Origin: Isoetes taiwanensis
Lineage: Eukaryota; Streptophyta; Lycopodiopsida; Isoetales; Isoetaceae
Assembly (NCBI GenBank): GCA_021234155.1
Contig: JAJEKV010000062.1
Coordinates: 2,575,305-2,639,304, forward strand
DNA length: 64,000 nucleotides
Direction: 5' to 3'
This document shows, piece by piece, positions 45,006-56,170 of the stretch. A program made the position numbers and the translations under genes. The notes beneath the pieces are model-generated. The model was given only the letters and a program-made list of their open reading frames with translations, did not search any database and was not told the DNA's origin. The first letter of the stretch is position 1. Each line of letters begins with the position of its first letter.

Positions 45006-45233
45006 TCATATGCAAGCTCTTGTACAGGCCTTTGGTTGTATGCACAATTAGAACTTTACATGCCTGCGCGGTTGCTATGAATTGTTCCTTTGAAGGCAAC
45101 GTAATGCTGGCTTAAAAACTTGGAATATGTTGATATAGAATTCACCTTTGAAAAAAAAAAGGGGTAAAGAAGAATACACCCAAACTAAAATGCAAACAAC
45201 AAGAAAAAGTAGATGAGAATCACAATCATGCAA

Positions 45234-45390
45234 GGTTAAGCTAGAAGAATGAGCCTTGAACGTTGGTTCGAAAAAATGCAAAAAGACGGTTAAGCTGAAA
45301 AAATAAGCCTTGAATGTTGGTCAAATGCAAAAAGACGGTTAAGCTAGAAGAATAAGCCTTATATGTTTTATATGTTGATCAAATAAATCA
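45234..45390. repeat. Three-copy tandem repeat, period 49-54 bp
   Basis: Units start GGTTAAGCTAGAAGAAT at 45234, 45288 and 45337 and share AAGCCTTGAA(C/T)GTTGGT and AATGCAAAAAGAC. Non-coding, directly after the transporter copy. Confidence 0.85.
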
Positions 45391-45399
45391 AGACTCAAA

Positions 45400-46660
45400 A
45401 AATGCAAATAGACTACTAGTAAATTTCTAGCAGCAAAAAAATGAGCATAATTTAGAAGCAAACAATGGTGCATAACTGTGGGCAAATCAAGAATCGTGAA
45501 ACTGGCGTTCAAACAAATGACAAAAAGAATCGTCAAATTGGCAATAACGCCCAAATCAAGACACTCTTTGAATAAGCATTCTGTGCATTTGAAAATAAAG
45601 CATTAGTCTTTGCAAGATCTAGAAAGTAAAAAACTATCACCAAATGAAAGTCAATAATTTCGATAGCACATATGAAAATTTTAACAAATAAAAAGATTTG
45701 GACAAACACAATTCAATTCAAAAGCAAAAGATACATAAATTGTTCAATTCATACATAAGTCGCATGTGATGAATTTAAAAATGAATTTAAAAATTTCACA
45801 AGTAACAGAGCAACTCTGCGTCCATGTTACGATAAGCTTTGATGGCGATAAGCTTTGGTGGAGTCTCTATAACACAGTATTATTTCGAGAAAATTCGCAC
45901 TCCTTCAGACCACAGAGACCACAAATACAGAGCAGAGAGTTGCATGTCAAAACATCTAAGCAAACTATACAGCCACAAAGAAGAAACTACCTTCTGCCCC
46001 AACCACATGCCAAAGCGCTAGAAGCAGAGAGGCTTCCTGATTTGTCAGAGGAAAAAGCTAGGCACAACCACATGACGATTTTTTAGGTACCAATTTTAAA
46101 GGCCCTGCACTTTAATAATGCGGAGGTGACTTTTGGCTACCGTGTTTTTGGCCCTGCTTCTTAACAATTTCATTAAGGAATGGATAATAATTGGAAGCCC
46201 CCTCCTCTCCCGTATGAAAACCGTATATCCAGGCTGTACGGAGGGGGTAACAAATCTCACATTGCCAAAACACTAACAAAAGTTTTTTTGGAAAGAAAAT
46301 TTGCAAGAAAAGAACCAACAAAAGCTTTTCTGAGCACTAACAAAAGCTTTTATGTTCAAGAACCTGCAAGAAATTGTGCAAGAAATCCTGAACAAAGAAG
46401 ACCCTTGACAATACGCCGAAATCATCGATCAACATTTGCCTCTCAACCTAGATTTGCCATGCTGCTATCTTCACACCCTGCTATGCCATCTCTATCCTTC
46501 AAAGCACCTTGAATCCTACCAAACAAACCCTAGCTTTGTATCTGTTCAAATATTGGTCTGCCAAGTCAGCAATATACGCTTTTTCCATACCAATATCCTA
46601 ATTAAATATTTACAATCTTATGTAATATAAATGCATGATTTCACAATGGCACAAGATAAT
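45400..46660. other. No recognisable gene
   Basis: AT-rich with short chance frames. Phrases such as ACAAAAGCTTTT repeat locally near 46275-46350. No element ends found. Confidence 0.5.
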
Positions 46661-46664
46661 AGTA

Positions 46665-47153
46665 TTAATACGTACGATATCTAGAGATGGCATAATCATT
46701 GTGCACCACAATGGGCGTCTGTTGCTGGACCGGAGAAAAAACTACGCCTACAAATTCCTTGCCGGTAGGCACGAGGGAGATCTTCTTGAAATTATAAAGA
46801 ACCCTCTCTTGGGTCTCATACTCTCCCAGCCTCTGCTTCATCTCCTTCAAGTTGCCCTAAAATATTTTGATAGCGTTTATCTATTCTATGAAAAGGTCGG
46901 ACGGGATCCACAAAGTGCTCGCCAGTAGGCACGGCAATAATCTTCTTGAAATTATAAAGCTTCATCTCTTCGATTGGCTGCTCCGTTTTCTTCTACAATT
47001 TGCAATAAAGTATTCTGATTTTAGGGTTTACCTATTCTACAACCTAAGACCGGACGAGTAAGATTATAATGAGGGCAAAATGCCCCAATGAAATACCAAA
47101 ATGCCCCTCTACTTATTCTATAAAAGAACTTTTTGCTGAAATTATAAAGCACC
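46665..47153 (-). pseudogene. Three broken copies of the NOG1 5' end, inverted
   Basis: On the minus strand, copy A (46850-46665) encodes LYNFKKISLVPTGKEFVG and QTPIVVHNDYAIS, matching NOG1 residues 3-43. Copy B (about 46966-46895) encodes KLYNFKKIIAVPTGEHFVD. Copy C (about 47153-47128) keeps only a start-like LYNF. They are spaced roughly 150-180 bp apart and oriented opposite to NOG1. None can make protein. Confidence 0.8.
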
Positions 47154-47704
47154 ATCTAGCAGCCTGGAGATCAACAAGGGTTGTTCTATCATGTTGCCTC
47201 TCGGAGTGTGCTAGCCAAAGACCATCCTCAATTGTTGTATGCGGGCCTCCATGCTGGACGCATGCTATTTCTCTGTGGCCAATTGCTTTTTGAGAAGCTT
47301 GGGTGCGGGGACTTGGACATCGTTTGTCAGGCTAGCAATTCGAGCTATATTACCCCCCAATTGTTGCTTGAATATATTTCTAGAGCTCCTCTGATGCAAG
47401 ATCTAGCATGGTGGTGGGACGAGCGCGACTTGTTGCAAAGGTTGAGAACCTATCATATGTTTGTTGGGCCATGCTTGTGGCACTTTGGTCCATGCCTCTC
47501 GCTTTAGTGTGTATTTGTCAACTTTTCCTATTGTATCCGATTTGCGTAGGGGATGGCAACTATATACTCCTTTAAGATTAATTTGGCTGCCATGTCTGCC
47601 TTTGGTAGATGTGACTGGGAGCTACATGCATGTCAAGGGGGACGGGGGAGGGGTATCTCGAAGGGTCTGGGACATAGGGTTGTCTGGGGATGTAAAAATT
47701 AGGG

Positions 47705-47985
47705 TAGGGCAGAGAAGTTGCTCGAAGGATGTTTTGGATGCTTGGAATCCAAAGTGGGACTTGAAAACATCTTCACGTAACATTTTAGGGCAAACAAGAA
47801 TTAGGAAACAATTTAAGATAAAGCAGAGAAGTGGGCATGTTTTGGATGCTTGGAATCCAAAATGGAGACTCGAAAATATCCTTCGCACAACCTTTTAGAG
47901 CCGACAGGAATTAGGCAAAAATTTAAGGCAAAGCAGAGAAATTGCTCGAAGCGCATTTTGGATGCATAGAATCCAAAACGGGGGC
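47705..47985. repeat. Three-copy tandem repeat, period about 112 bp
   Basis: GCAGAGAAGTTGCTCGAAGG, GCAGAGAAGTGGGCATG and GCAGAGAAATTGCTCGAAG start units at about 47708, 47822 and 47933; each continues TTTTGGATGC(T)TGGAATCCAAA. It is flanked by the inverted NOG1 5' pieces on the left and the NOG1 3' piece on the right. Confidence 0.85.
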
Positions 47986-47989
47986 ACGG

Positions 47990-48473
47990 AAGCTTGGGTA
48001 TAGATGCATTTGTTGCAGTAAAAGGCGCTCGATCTAGACCCTTATGTAGGGGCAGAAAGAGGCAAATCAGTTGGTCTGGATGTTGATGATGCTAGGAACA
48101 TTGATTGACCAGCCTATTAAACGGCTTTGTAAACATTCTCAGTCGAAGTCTCAGTTGTTGTTCAAGTTTTTCTAGGGAAGGGATAAAGGATAGAACTCAA
48201 AAACTGAAGGCAATAAGATTGGGAGACAAATTAGTGAATCAGCGAAATAAACTTGCAAAATAGGGTGAAGCAGACAATACCCTATACAATTTAAGCCAAA
48301 ACACTTATTCTCTGGTAAGCGAGCTATGGGAAAGACAGACAGGCGGTGATAATCACAATGCAATACGAGTTTATATCACGTGGTAATTTTTGTAGCTTAT
48401 CATTAACTAATGGTGCTGTTTTTTAATCTCATTGATATGAGGTCTACAAGGTTTTTTGGTTGCTTAGCAAATC
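47990..48473 (+). pseudogene. NOG1 3' end copy (coding tail plus 3' UTR)
   Basis: Matches 42901-43361 of the intact gene: AGCTTGGGTATAGATGCAT, GTAAAAGGCGCTCGATCTAG, a region equal to QPIKRLC, ACACTTATTCTCTGGTAAGC and the UTR phrases CTCATTGATATGAGGTCT and TTGCTTAGCAAATC. Stops, small indels and a 30-bp-scale insertion near 48220 show decay. UTR inclusion without a poly-A tail suggests DNA-level duplication rather than retroposition. Confidence 0.9.
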
Positions 48474-48479
48474 AACGAC

Positions 48480-50060
48480 AGTGAGAACATATCACAATGC
48501 TTATATTGGATGATCAAGATCAGGAACTTTACTACCTTTTGAGTGTGAATAGAAATCACATCTGATAGGAATCTTCAATCGGCCATGGGATCCAATATGA
48601 CAAGTCAGCGAGGCAGGTTGGCTCCAGTCGGTGCACATCATATGCTCTTTCCGTGTGTGTCATACCTTGATGTGGAGCTCCCTGTTATACGGGTTCTTCT
48701 ACAAATATTGTAACATGCAATTACTTACCATAAACGTAGCGCCTTTGTTGCGGCAATGTCTGGATTTATCTCTATTACTGTGTCGCTCTTGGTGGATTAT
48801 GATACTCCTCCTAGACATTAATTAGAATGCATCTATCTTTTTCATACAATAGACGGAACCAAGCGGACAGAGCTGATGTGTGCACAAACCTAAGAAATTA
48901 GTTGTTTTAATCGATGTTAAAGTTACCACCGAAGCTTGGTCCACAATCTCAACTAACAGTTGTCCAATTTTTAAAGCCAAATCACCCCATAAGCTTACTC
49001 TAACGCTTCTGCCACTGCAAGTGCGATTTTAGTTCAGTATATGCTATACAATATAAAACATGTTATGTGTTAAGTCAAATGCTTGAAGCTATGCCTTTGG
49101 TCTTCAATTTTAGCTTTGCACTCAGGAACTTCTTGATTGTCTGCTTTCCTTTGAATGCCATTGTAGATGATCGTCAGAGACAATCCCAATAACATCTGTA
49201 TGTTCACAAACACTTACTTCGTTAACTATTTGCCTATGTTCAAATAATGGTCCATTTAAATCAGGGGCCATAAAATAAACAAAACAAAAGCTCAAAATAA
49301 CAAAGAAACACGCAACTTTTTTTGGCAAGCAGCACCTCAGTAAGAAGCTTGTCCTTTAGCACCTCCAAAGAGCTCTTCTAATCAATTGAGGCACTCCAAC
49401 ACCCTAGTGATACAAACAAGTTGGTCGATGGAGCTTTCGTCAGAACAGAGCTTCGAAAAAAAGGAGAATTAAAATAAAAACAAATACCCCTACCAACGTC
49501 GCAGAGTAATTTGCAGATCATGAAGGCTATGCCGAAGAAAGTTTGCCACCTGACAGTTCCTAGTTGGGAACCCACAGGTGGTGCCACTACCGCAGCACTG
49601 CCACGTCCAATAATGATGGACACACATTCGTAGACATTAGAAGCTTTTAGCCATATGCATTGATATTGTTGTGGATATTTTGTGTAAGTTAAAAGGTTTT
49701 TCCTTATTTTTTCTTTTCTTATCGCTTTTTTGTGGGGCCTAACATCGGAGCTGTCGATAAAGGGTACATTCCACGCATTATACCCCATCGACGCTCCATC
49801 CTTTTTCGCCAAACAGAAACGAAAACCAAAACCTAAGGTCATTATTGACAAGTACAACCATTGAAACGTGCTCCATATTTATATTCAACCAAAACCAAGG
49901 GCCATCATTACAACGTACAAGCATTCACATATAGTACACACTCATATATATTACATACATATTTCATACTCATATTCAGAAATATGGACACCCATCATAT
50001 GTACAAGCATCTTAAACTATAGCTTCATAGAAACGTAGATCCACACTAGAGAACCCATAA
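48480..50060. other. No recognisable gene
   Basis: A 159-codon minus-strand frame (49857-49378; KKDGASMGYNAWNVPFIDSS, GRGSAAVVAPPVGSQLG) is the longest open stretch, but it matches no family I know and lacks gene context. Confidence 0.45.
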
Positions 50061-50065
50061 CACCA

Positions 50066-50488
50066 TCAACCATCCACTATCCTCCTCTTGCAACTGACAC
50101 TTGGATCATGTCGTCTCCTAACGGCTTCCACTTCGCGAAGCTCCCTTAGCAACAGAGCTCTACAAAGGTTCAAGTGGGAGCGGAGAGCACCTCTCTCCAA
50201 AACTGCGGAATTAACACCCTGTCTCTCTAGGAGATCCATGGATGCTTGGATTCGATCCAATGTGTTTGCTAATGCTATCCGTAACTCTTGAACCGCTGCA
50301 CAAACATCCCTCACGGAATCCTCTACTTCAGCTAGACTACTCAAGAGATCGGGTGAGCTTTCCCTCTCTTGGCATTCGACCACTGACTGTTCATCTGACC
50401 TGGACTCAACACTCTCGTCACTAATTACAATGATCTCAACGCCCCTATTCTCAAACCCTCCTCCCTTGCCTCCATTTGCAAGCACCAT
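50066..50488 (-). CDS. Hypothetical 140-aa helical protein
   Basis: An intact frame from ATG 50488 to a TAG/stop at 50066. Residues 20-45 are acidic and serine-rich (VIISDESVESRSDEQS-like). Residues 50-125 form a long helix or coiled coil (LAEVEDSVRDVCAAVQELRI, ALANTLDRIQASMDLLERQG). The C-terminus is basic (EVEAVRRRHDP, CKRRIVDG). No family recognised. A second short frame lies just upstream on the same strand (50750-50547); both may be exons of one gene or of an accessory transposon ORF. Confidence 0.4.
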   Translation of the reverse strand: MVLANGGKGGGFENRGVEIIVISDESVESRSDEQSVVECQERESSPDLLSSLAEVEDSVRDVCAAVQELRIALANTLDRIQASMDLLERQGVNSAVLERGALRSHLNLCRALLLRELREVEAVRRRHDPSVSCKRRIVDG

Positions 50489-50546
50489 AATTAGACATCA
50501 GTAACGTTCATAATCACAAAGATTTAAATTCTAGAAATCTACCACA

Positions 50547-50750
50547 TCACAATGCATCAAAGTCAAAATCATGCATATCAAGAGGGATGCATGATGTATC
50601 CGTAGGCGGGATATCTGGAGGCGTCAGTCGGACCCCACTGTCCACACAAAGAAAGTCATTCCCACTGCTACCATGTTCTCCACTGCCCTCCACATCCTCA
50701 AATACATCGACACTACCATGTTCTCTCACCGCATACGATATAATTTTCAT
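50547..50750 (-). CDS. Hypothetical 67-aa acidic ORF
   Basis: Minus-strand frame MKIISYAVREHGSVDVFEDV ending in LDMHDFDFDAL. The acidic, hydrophobic C-terminal end resembles an activation-type tail, but this is only composition. It lies 58 bp from the 140-aa ORF downstream and immediately left of a G-rich microsatellite that could be in its upstream region. Confidence 0.25.
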   Translation of the reverse strand: MKIISYAVREHGSVDVFEDVEGSGEHGSSGNDFLCVDSGVRLTPPDIPPTDTSCIPLDMHDFDFDAL

Positions 50751-50803
50751 CTCTCACCGTACATAGCGAGAGTTGAAAAAATTTCGAGCATGTGGCTAAC
50801 GAT

Positions 50804-50854
50804 GGGATGGGAGGGGAGGGGAGGGGAGGGGGGATGGGATGGGATGGGATGAGA
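50804..50854 (+). repeat. G-rich microsatellite (GGGAT / GGGGA units)
   Basis: GGGATGGGAGGGGAGGGGAG then GGGATGGGAT units, more than eight G-runs of three or more in 51 bp. It could form a G-quadruplex on the plus strand. Confidence 0.95.
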
Positions 50855-50934
50855 TTGCATTATTACGTCTGTGAGAACGCCAGGTCTATAAGACGTTCAA
50901 AACCAGTACATTTGTCATGCGTAAAAAAGATCAT

Positions 50935-52046
50935 CTAATGCATCATCAATAAACAATGCATTAACCCCTCCCATCTCTTCCTCATCCACTTCTCTCTGTA
51001 GTCCAAGATGTCAAGTATATATGCTCCAATCTGAACACCTGGGAGGTCAAAGAAATCAACAAGCGTACAAGCATGCGTACCATGTTTAACGCGAAAATCA
51101 TCGTACGTTGGATAATGAAGAAGCACGTGTGCCTCATCCTCAAGTGTCCCAGCTTGCAAGATCTAAGCTCATGTGGGATATCGCTCCACCTGCCTAGCTC
51201 AACCCCTAACCTATGCGAACCCAGTCTCATTCTGCATATAGCTTGTCTATATCTAACTGAGATATTCTCTTGGAGGTACCTGGCCCCTTTTAGCATAGGG
51301 TTGATATGATTTCTATAGAACTCGTTCTTAACCGCACCTTCCCTCCAGCACACACGTATGACACTTCTCCTAATCCATCCCTGTATGTCATCCTTATGCA
51401 TCCTCAGATCATCCATGCACATCCCCCACCTAGCTAACCAGAGTTCTATGTCTGCAAACCACCCCTTTGCTCGTGTCTCCTCCAAAGCCAGTCGCGGAAG
51501 ACTATCCTCTGGCATCATACAAAGGATCGCGGAAGACTATCCTCTGACATAGTGGAGAGTCCTGCAAAGTGCGTTTGTTTCCAGTGAAAACATTCCACAT
51601 TCCATTAAAAGCATGTCATAAGGCGTTTGCATCTTAATGCCAAGCTCTGATCGGAAAAATCTTTTCTGTATTTTCTCAATTTTCTTCCATCTATCTAATG
51701 CTAAACCTGGCCCCCAAACCTCGCAGCCATACAACTCAACCGATTGCACCAAAGCAATATACAAATCCTTCTGCATACCAAAATTCCATATATCTGCTCT
51801 CTTACACCTGTGCTGCATGGCGTAGAGGGCTTTAAGCCCACCATCTGCTTTTTGCTCAGCTGCCAAGTTCCAATTTGGACTATTGAATCTTATATTGCAC
51901 TGGAGGCAGGTCTTATATCCCGCTATTGAATCGAAGCAGGTCACATTTGGTGAGCATCGAGATTTGAATCTTTGCTTCTCTTTCTCAAGCATGCAAAGCT
52001 CTGCTTTATCAACGAAATCGACACTGTTGAGCTTAGACTGCGGCAT
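50935..52046 (-). pseudogene. Second LINE: RT C-terminal and tail domain, broken
   Basis: Minus frame 52046-51537 gives NWNLAAEQKADGGLKALYAM, IALVQSVELYGCEVWGPG and ALDRWKKIEKIQKRFFRSEL, the RT thumb and connection of LINE polymerases of the endonuclease-reverse-transcriptase type. After a stop, 51518-50982 continues PRLALEETRAKGWFADIELW and GRWSDIPHELRSCKLG. A shift then leads to AGTLEDEAHVLLHYPTYDDF, a C-terminal zinc-type tail (H.LLHCP.Y). RT active site and endonuclease are missing. It differs from the L1-like fragment at 17.6-18.6 kb. Confidence 0.85.
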
Positions 52047-52049
52047 TTA

Positions 52050-54470
52050 GACTGCATGCTATTCTATTGTTGTGAGTTTCAGAGAAGGTAACAGGATTAT
52101 CCTCAAAGTTTTATAGTTGGTTAAAGTTTGATTCTGTTTCTAACATTGCGTGCCTTAATCTGGTCGATCATGGAAATCAAATCAAAGGGTATTGTGGTGG
52201 ACAATCTGGTAGCAGTTGCGACAGCTTTCTAAAACGGCTCAGTGGAGTATACTGATACTTTTGGATGCCAAGCAGAGCAGACTGATGCCCATTCTCTGCA
52301 TCGCTGAGAATGATTTGTCCAGAATGCTTGGAGATTTCACAGTTTTATCCAGAATGATTTGCTGCTCTATAAAATTGTAGCGAATCCTTTTTCAGAACCC
52401 TGATGCAATGCCAGCCATATTGGGGAACAAATTCATCTCAGGAGGATCTTTTTCCAATGGCCAGTGCCAGTGTAAGAAAATATGTTGGAGCCTAAGATCT
52501 CATGATTCCGAGCGTCTGGGATGGTTGTAACTTAGGCACAATCCAGGGCCTCTGTTTTATAGTTTCCTTTGGCAGCATTGCTGGGGTAACTTATCAGAGC
52601 ACCAATTCGAGCAATTGGATAAGGGGATTTTAAGAAGCGAGCATCCCTTCATGTGGATTTTAAGGCTTGGGCAAGCTTCTGGGTGCTGAGCCATGCTTTA
52701 TTTATGAATGACAGACATCAAATCCATACTGCAAAATTATTCAGCAAAATTAGCTATTTGGGCAACGATATTGGATCTCGGCAGTTTGGGGTGCTCCCGA
52801 TGCGGCAATTTAATGGTAGATCCTGTATGGTGGATGTTACTGCTCACGTTACACTGCCCAAGCCCTGCTTTTTGTGGTGCTCAATTTTTTTTTCCTTATA
52901 AAATGGCTTTTACACCATTATAATTAATAACTTAGGCCTTTAAGATTTTTAAATGCCATACCTATCATCTTCAGTTTCGCTGCCGTTGTCAGCGTCATTC
53001 TCCCCTTCGCCACCATTAATCTTCGTGCTCTTCTGACTGTTAGAATTGTTATTTTCTATTAGTTCCGCTGCGTCCTTCACAACTGACATTATTTTACTAT
53101 TGATTTGGCAAACCTGTGAATCACTAGAGCCGCCTTGGTTGCCTTCAGTTTCGGTTTCCCTGTCAATTAGTTCATTGTTAACCTGTGAATCTACTCTATT
53201 GTTGCTTGCATCAGCCTGAAGGGTGGCAAAGATATTCCCTAAGTTCGCCGCGATCACGGTACTTTGAGCAGCCACTTTAGCAGCTATTTGTTCATTATTG
53301 CTTTCCTTATCAGGCTGCGGATTACTAGTTCCCTCACCAGAAGCATCGTGGCAGAGAATCCTCATCGAGCTAATATGGCTAGTGGTTTACGTTGATAGGA
53401 GTATATTACATATGGGGAAAACGATAACAAGAGATGTTGTGAATGTATTTCTCATGGAGCATCGTCCTATGCAAGCTGCTTCGACATGATAAGGTTGTAA
53501 GGACAACCTAGCCAAGAGCAAGGTCTAGGCACATGTTTAATAATTGTCTAATGAACTTCACATGTTATGGTCTTGCATTGTCCCACTGTTGTTCTTGATC
53601 TTTTGTTATGTACTTGGAACCTCCGGGGTCGGACTTCTGGGTTCGGTGGCCTAGGTTGCTCCGGCATGCTCATGTTCATCTGTGATTCTCTGTGGTTCTT
53701 GTGCTCTGTGACACCGGGCGTTAGTTCTCTTGGCCGGGATTGCTACGTCAGTCAACTCTTGTGAACTCCCATGGTAAGAGGTCCTCCAGCGCCAGACATG
53801 GGCTGGGAAGGGTATGCGCATACGAGGTTCACCCCACCAACTCTGCCAACGGGGCTCGGAATGTGAGCTGGCTGGGCGTTTCTCTGCTAACAGGGCCTGC
53901 ATGTAGGCTGGCTGAGCTTTCCATTGTCCCGGAGCTATGTGTCATGACGGTTTGGTATTTTGACCATGTTCTTTGCTTCTGATGCTCCCATCTCCCTCAG
54001 ACTCTGCCATGCTCCTTCTTCCAACGAACACGCAGCGACAATATCATCGAACGTAACCTGCTTCTTTCTCCCTCTCCTCGCAGCACCTCCCCTTCCCCTT
54101 TTACTCAGACCCCCTCTAGTCGCTGGAACCCTACAATAACCTAGCAACACATAGAGTTTATGTTTCGGAGGCCAAAACGTGGTCGTTTTCTTGGATAACT
54201 AGGTACCTTTTCTAAACATGCATGCGGAGCCATGGCAACTGAAACAACAGAGTTTGAATCTATTGGCCATCGCTACTGCAAAAGGCGCTCTTGACTTCTA
54301 ATTGCCACACTGGGAGGAGGATAAGTCCAAATCCCATTGCGTCAGTTCCTATTGCTTCGCGTTTTCAACTGCATTTCCTTGACCATGTCCCAAGTGCAAC
54401 CGACTAAAACTCGACCCTCATAACGTAAACCCTTCAATAACCTAGCAGCACAGAGGGTTTACGTTTCGGA
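52050..54470. other. No recognised gene; one Asn/Ser-rich ORF
   Basis: A 138-codon minus-strand frame (53365-52949) is acidic and rich in Asn, Ser and Glu (QVCQINSKIMSVVKDAAELI, GENDADNGSETEDD); it may be a low-complexity exon but is unsupported. Elsewhere only short chance frames. A phrase CCTAGCA(A/G)CACA(T/G)AG(A/G)GTTTA with neighbouring ACGTTTCGGAGGC occurs twice, at about 54138-54175 and 54440-54473. Confidence 0.4.
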
Positions 54471-55011
54471 GGCGATATCCACTAATAGAATTGAGGGGGG
54501 CTTGATATGCTTTCATAGTAACGCTTTAGAATTTTGAAACACAAATGTAGTTGTAGCGCGCAACGAACAACGAAATTCATTTCTTGAAATGCATTACAAA
54601 ATTTAACCTTTGTAACGCGTTACAATGGAGCTTGAAATGCATTACAACTAAACAACCGTGAAACACGTTTCAAAATAAACATTTGAAATGGGTTACAGTT
54701 TCAACATTTGAACATTAAAAGCTCTGAAACGCGTTTCAACATAGATATTGAAATGCGTTACAACTGACCCTTGCGTTACAGATATAACGTTCTAAAATTT
54801 TTGTCTCCGAAAACCAAATCAATTCTTGGTGCCCAGTTGCCGCCTATCTTCAAATGGGCGGGAAGGTAGCAGCGGGTTCTCTATGCAGCAACAGGTGCTT
54901 GAGGCAGGGCATGATCTAGATTCCAGGCAGCAGAACAGGCAGGAAGATTCCAGATGATTTCATGCTTTGCATTTCCTTTACAAAGAGGCCTCCGACAGCG
55001 TTTTTCTTCTG

Positions 55012-55210
55012 TGTAAATATTTACTCCCTTTGAGATTTCATTTTTCAAGCACAACAATAACGTTTTGTGCCATGTTACAGAGAACGATTCAGATGAATAT
55101 ACAATGAGGATCATCCCGACATCAAAGGTGTGGATGCTGTAAGTTTTTATACTTCAAAACCAGTTGTTCTGAATGATATTTTGAAATACGATATGTTTTT
55201 TTTTGTCTAG
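55012..55210. repeat. Internal direct repeat of the CACTA element, copy 1
   Basis: About 199 bp repeated at 55972-56170, offset 960 bp. Shared: ATATTTACTCCCTTTGAGAT, TCATCCCGACATCAAAGGTG, TGAATGATATTTTGAAATAC and TTTTGTCTAG at the end. Both copies look like exon plus following intron ending in AG, suggesting exon duplication in the captured gene. Confidence 0.88.
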
Positions 55211-55374
55211 GTTCCTTTAGTCGCTAAAGATCCAGGCATGGAGCAAGCAATCGATCTTCAAAGAATAGGAGGTAAATCGAATGTGTCATTTACATTAGAG
55301 CAGAGTGAGCAGCATGCAGCAGACTTAGGCTATCTCGTATTTTGCCCTCAGAATGACCATGGAGCAGGGACTAG
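55211..55374 (+). pseudogene. Captured exon of unknown gene inside the CACTA element
   Basis: Between TTTGTCTAG and GGTAAG the frame is open: VPLVAKDPGMEQAIDLQRIG, SFTLEQSEQHAADLGYLVFC, PQNDHGAGTR. It reads like a conserved enzyme exon, but I cannot name the family. More exon-like pieces follow at 56630-56730 (MDDVLEDPVTYAIIVILSTF) and 56853-57005 (acidic LLLLDEIEVEADNEDLPNN, ending in a stop). Confidence 0.4.
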
Positions 55375-55971
55375 GTAAGATTTGTCTTCAATGCTTCTAA
55401 TTTTTTTGCTTTTTTGATTTTTTGTTTCCCTGAATGGGATATCCACTATATTTTTTAACTTGAGTCTTGAATAAAGGAAACATGAATATTGCCACTGTAT
55501 TTATGCCACTGCAATGATAAAGAATCTGTGGAATGTGTGCTTATGTTCAACAGGTCTTGATATGTGAGGAGGAAAGAAGAGTGTCTGGTTATAGCATCCT
55601 CGAAGATTCAATATGTTCGGATTCAAGTTCTTTCACGCAATAGAATCCCCGAAGATTCAATATGTTCGGATTCAAGTTCTTTCATGCAGTAACCACATTC
55701 CTTTAAATCTCCATGTGTGTGAACACCGAATTTTGAGCAGCATGATCATCAAAAAATTGGTGGTTGAAGTGCATAGTTGAACTGGAAATATTAACGTGCA
55801 TATATGAAAGTTGAGCGGAATATTACTGCCACTGTTTTTACGCCACTACAAGTCATGACCATATTATATGGTAATTAAGAACAGCAACATGTTTCAAGAG
55901 ACTGTCAAATATCCTAAGGTTTTTCCACAAGCACATCTACAATTTCTTCCTACAAGGTATAGTCTTTTTCC

Positions 55972-56170
55972 TGTGAATATTTACTCCCTTTGAGATTTCA
56001 TTTTTTCAAGTACAACAATGACGTTTTGTGTCATTTTATAGAGAACAATTCAGATGAATATACAAGACAGATCATCCCGACATCAAAGGTGTTGCTGCTG
56101 TAAGTTTTTATACTTCAAAACCAGCTGTTCTGAATGATATTTTGAAATACGATGTGTTTTTTTGTCTAGC
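55972..56170. repeat. Internal direct repeat of the CACTA element, copy 2
   Basis: Second copy of the 199-bp repeat; it differs from copy 1 by scattered substitutions, so the duplication is not very recent. Confidence 0.88.
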
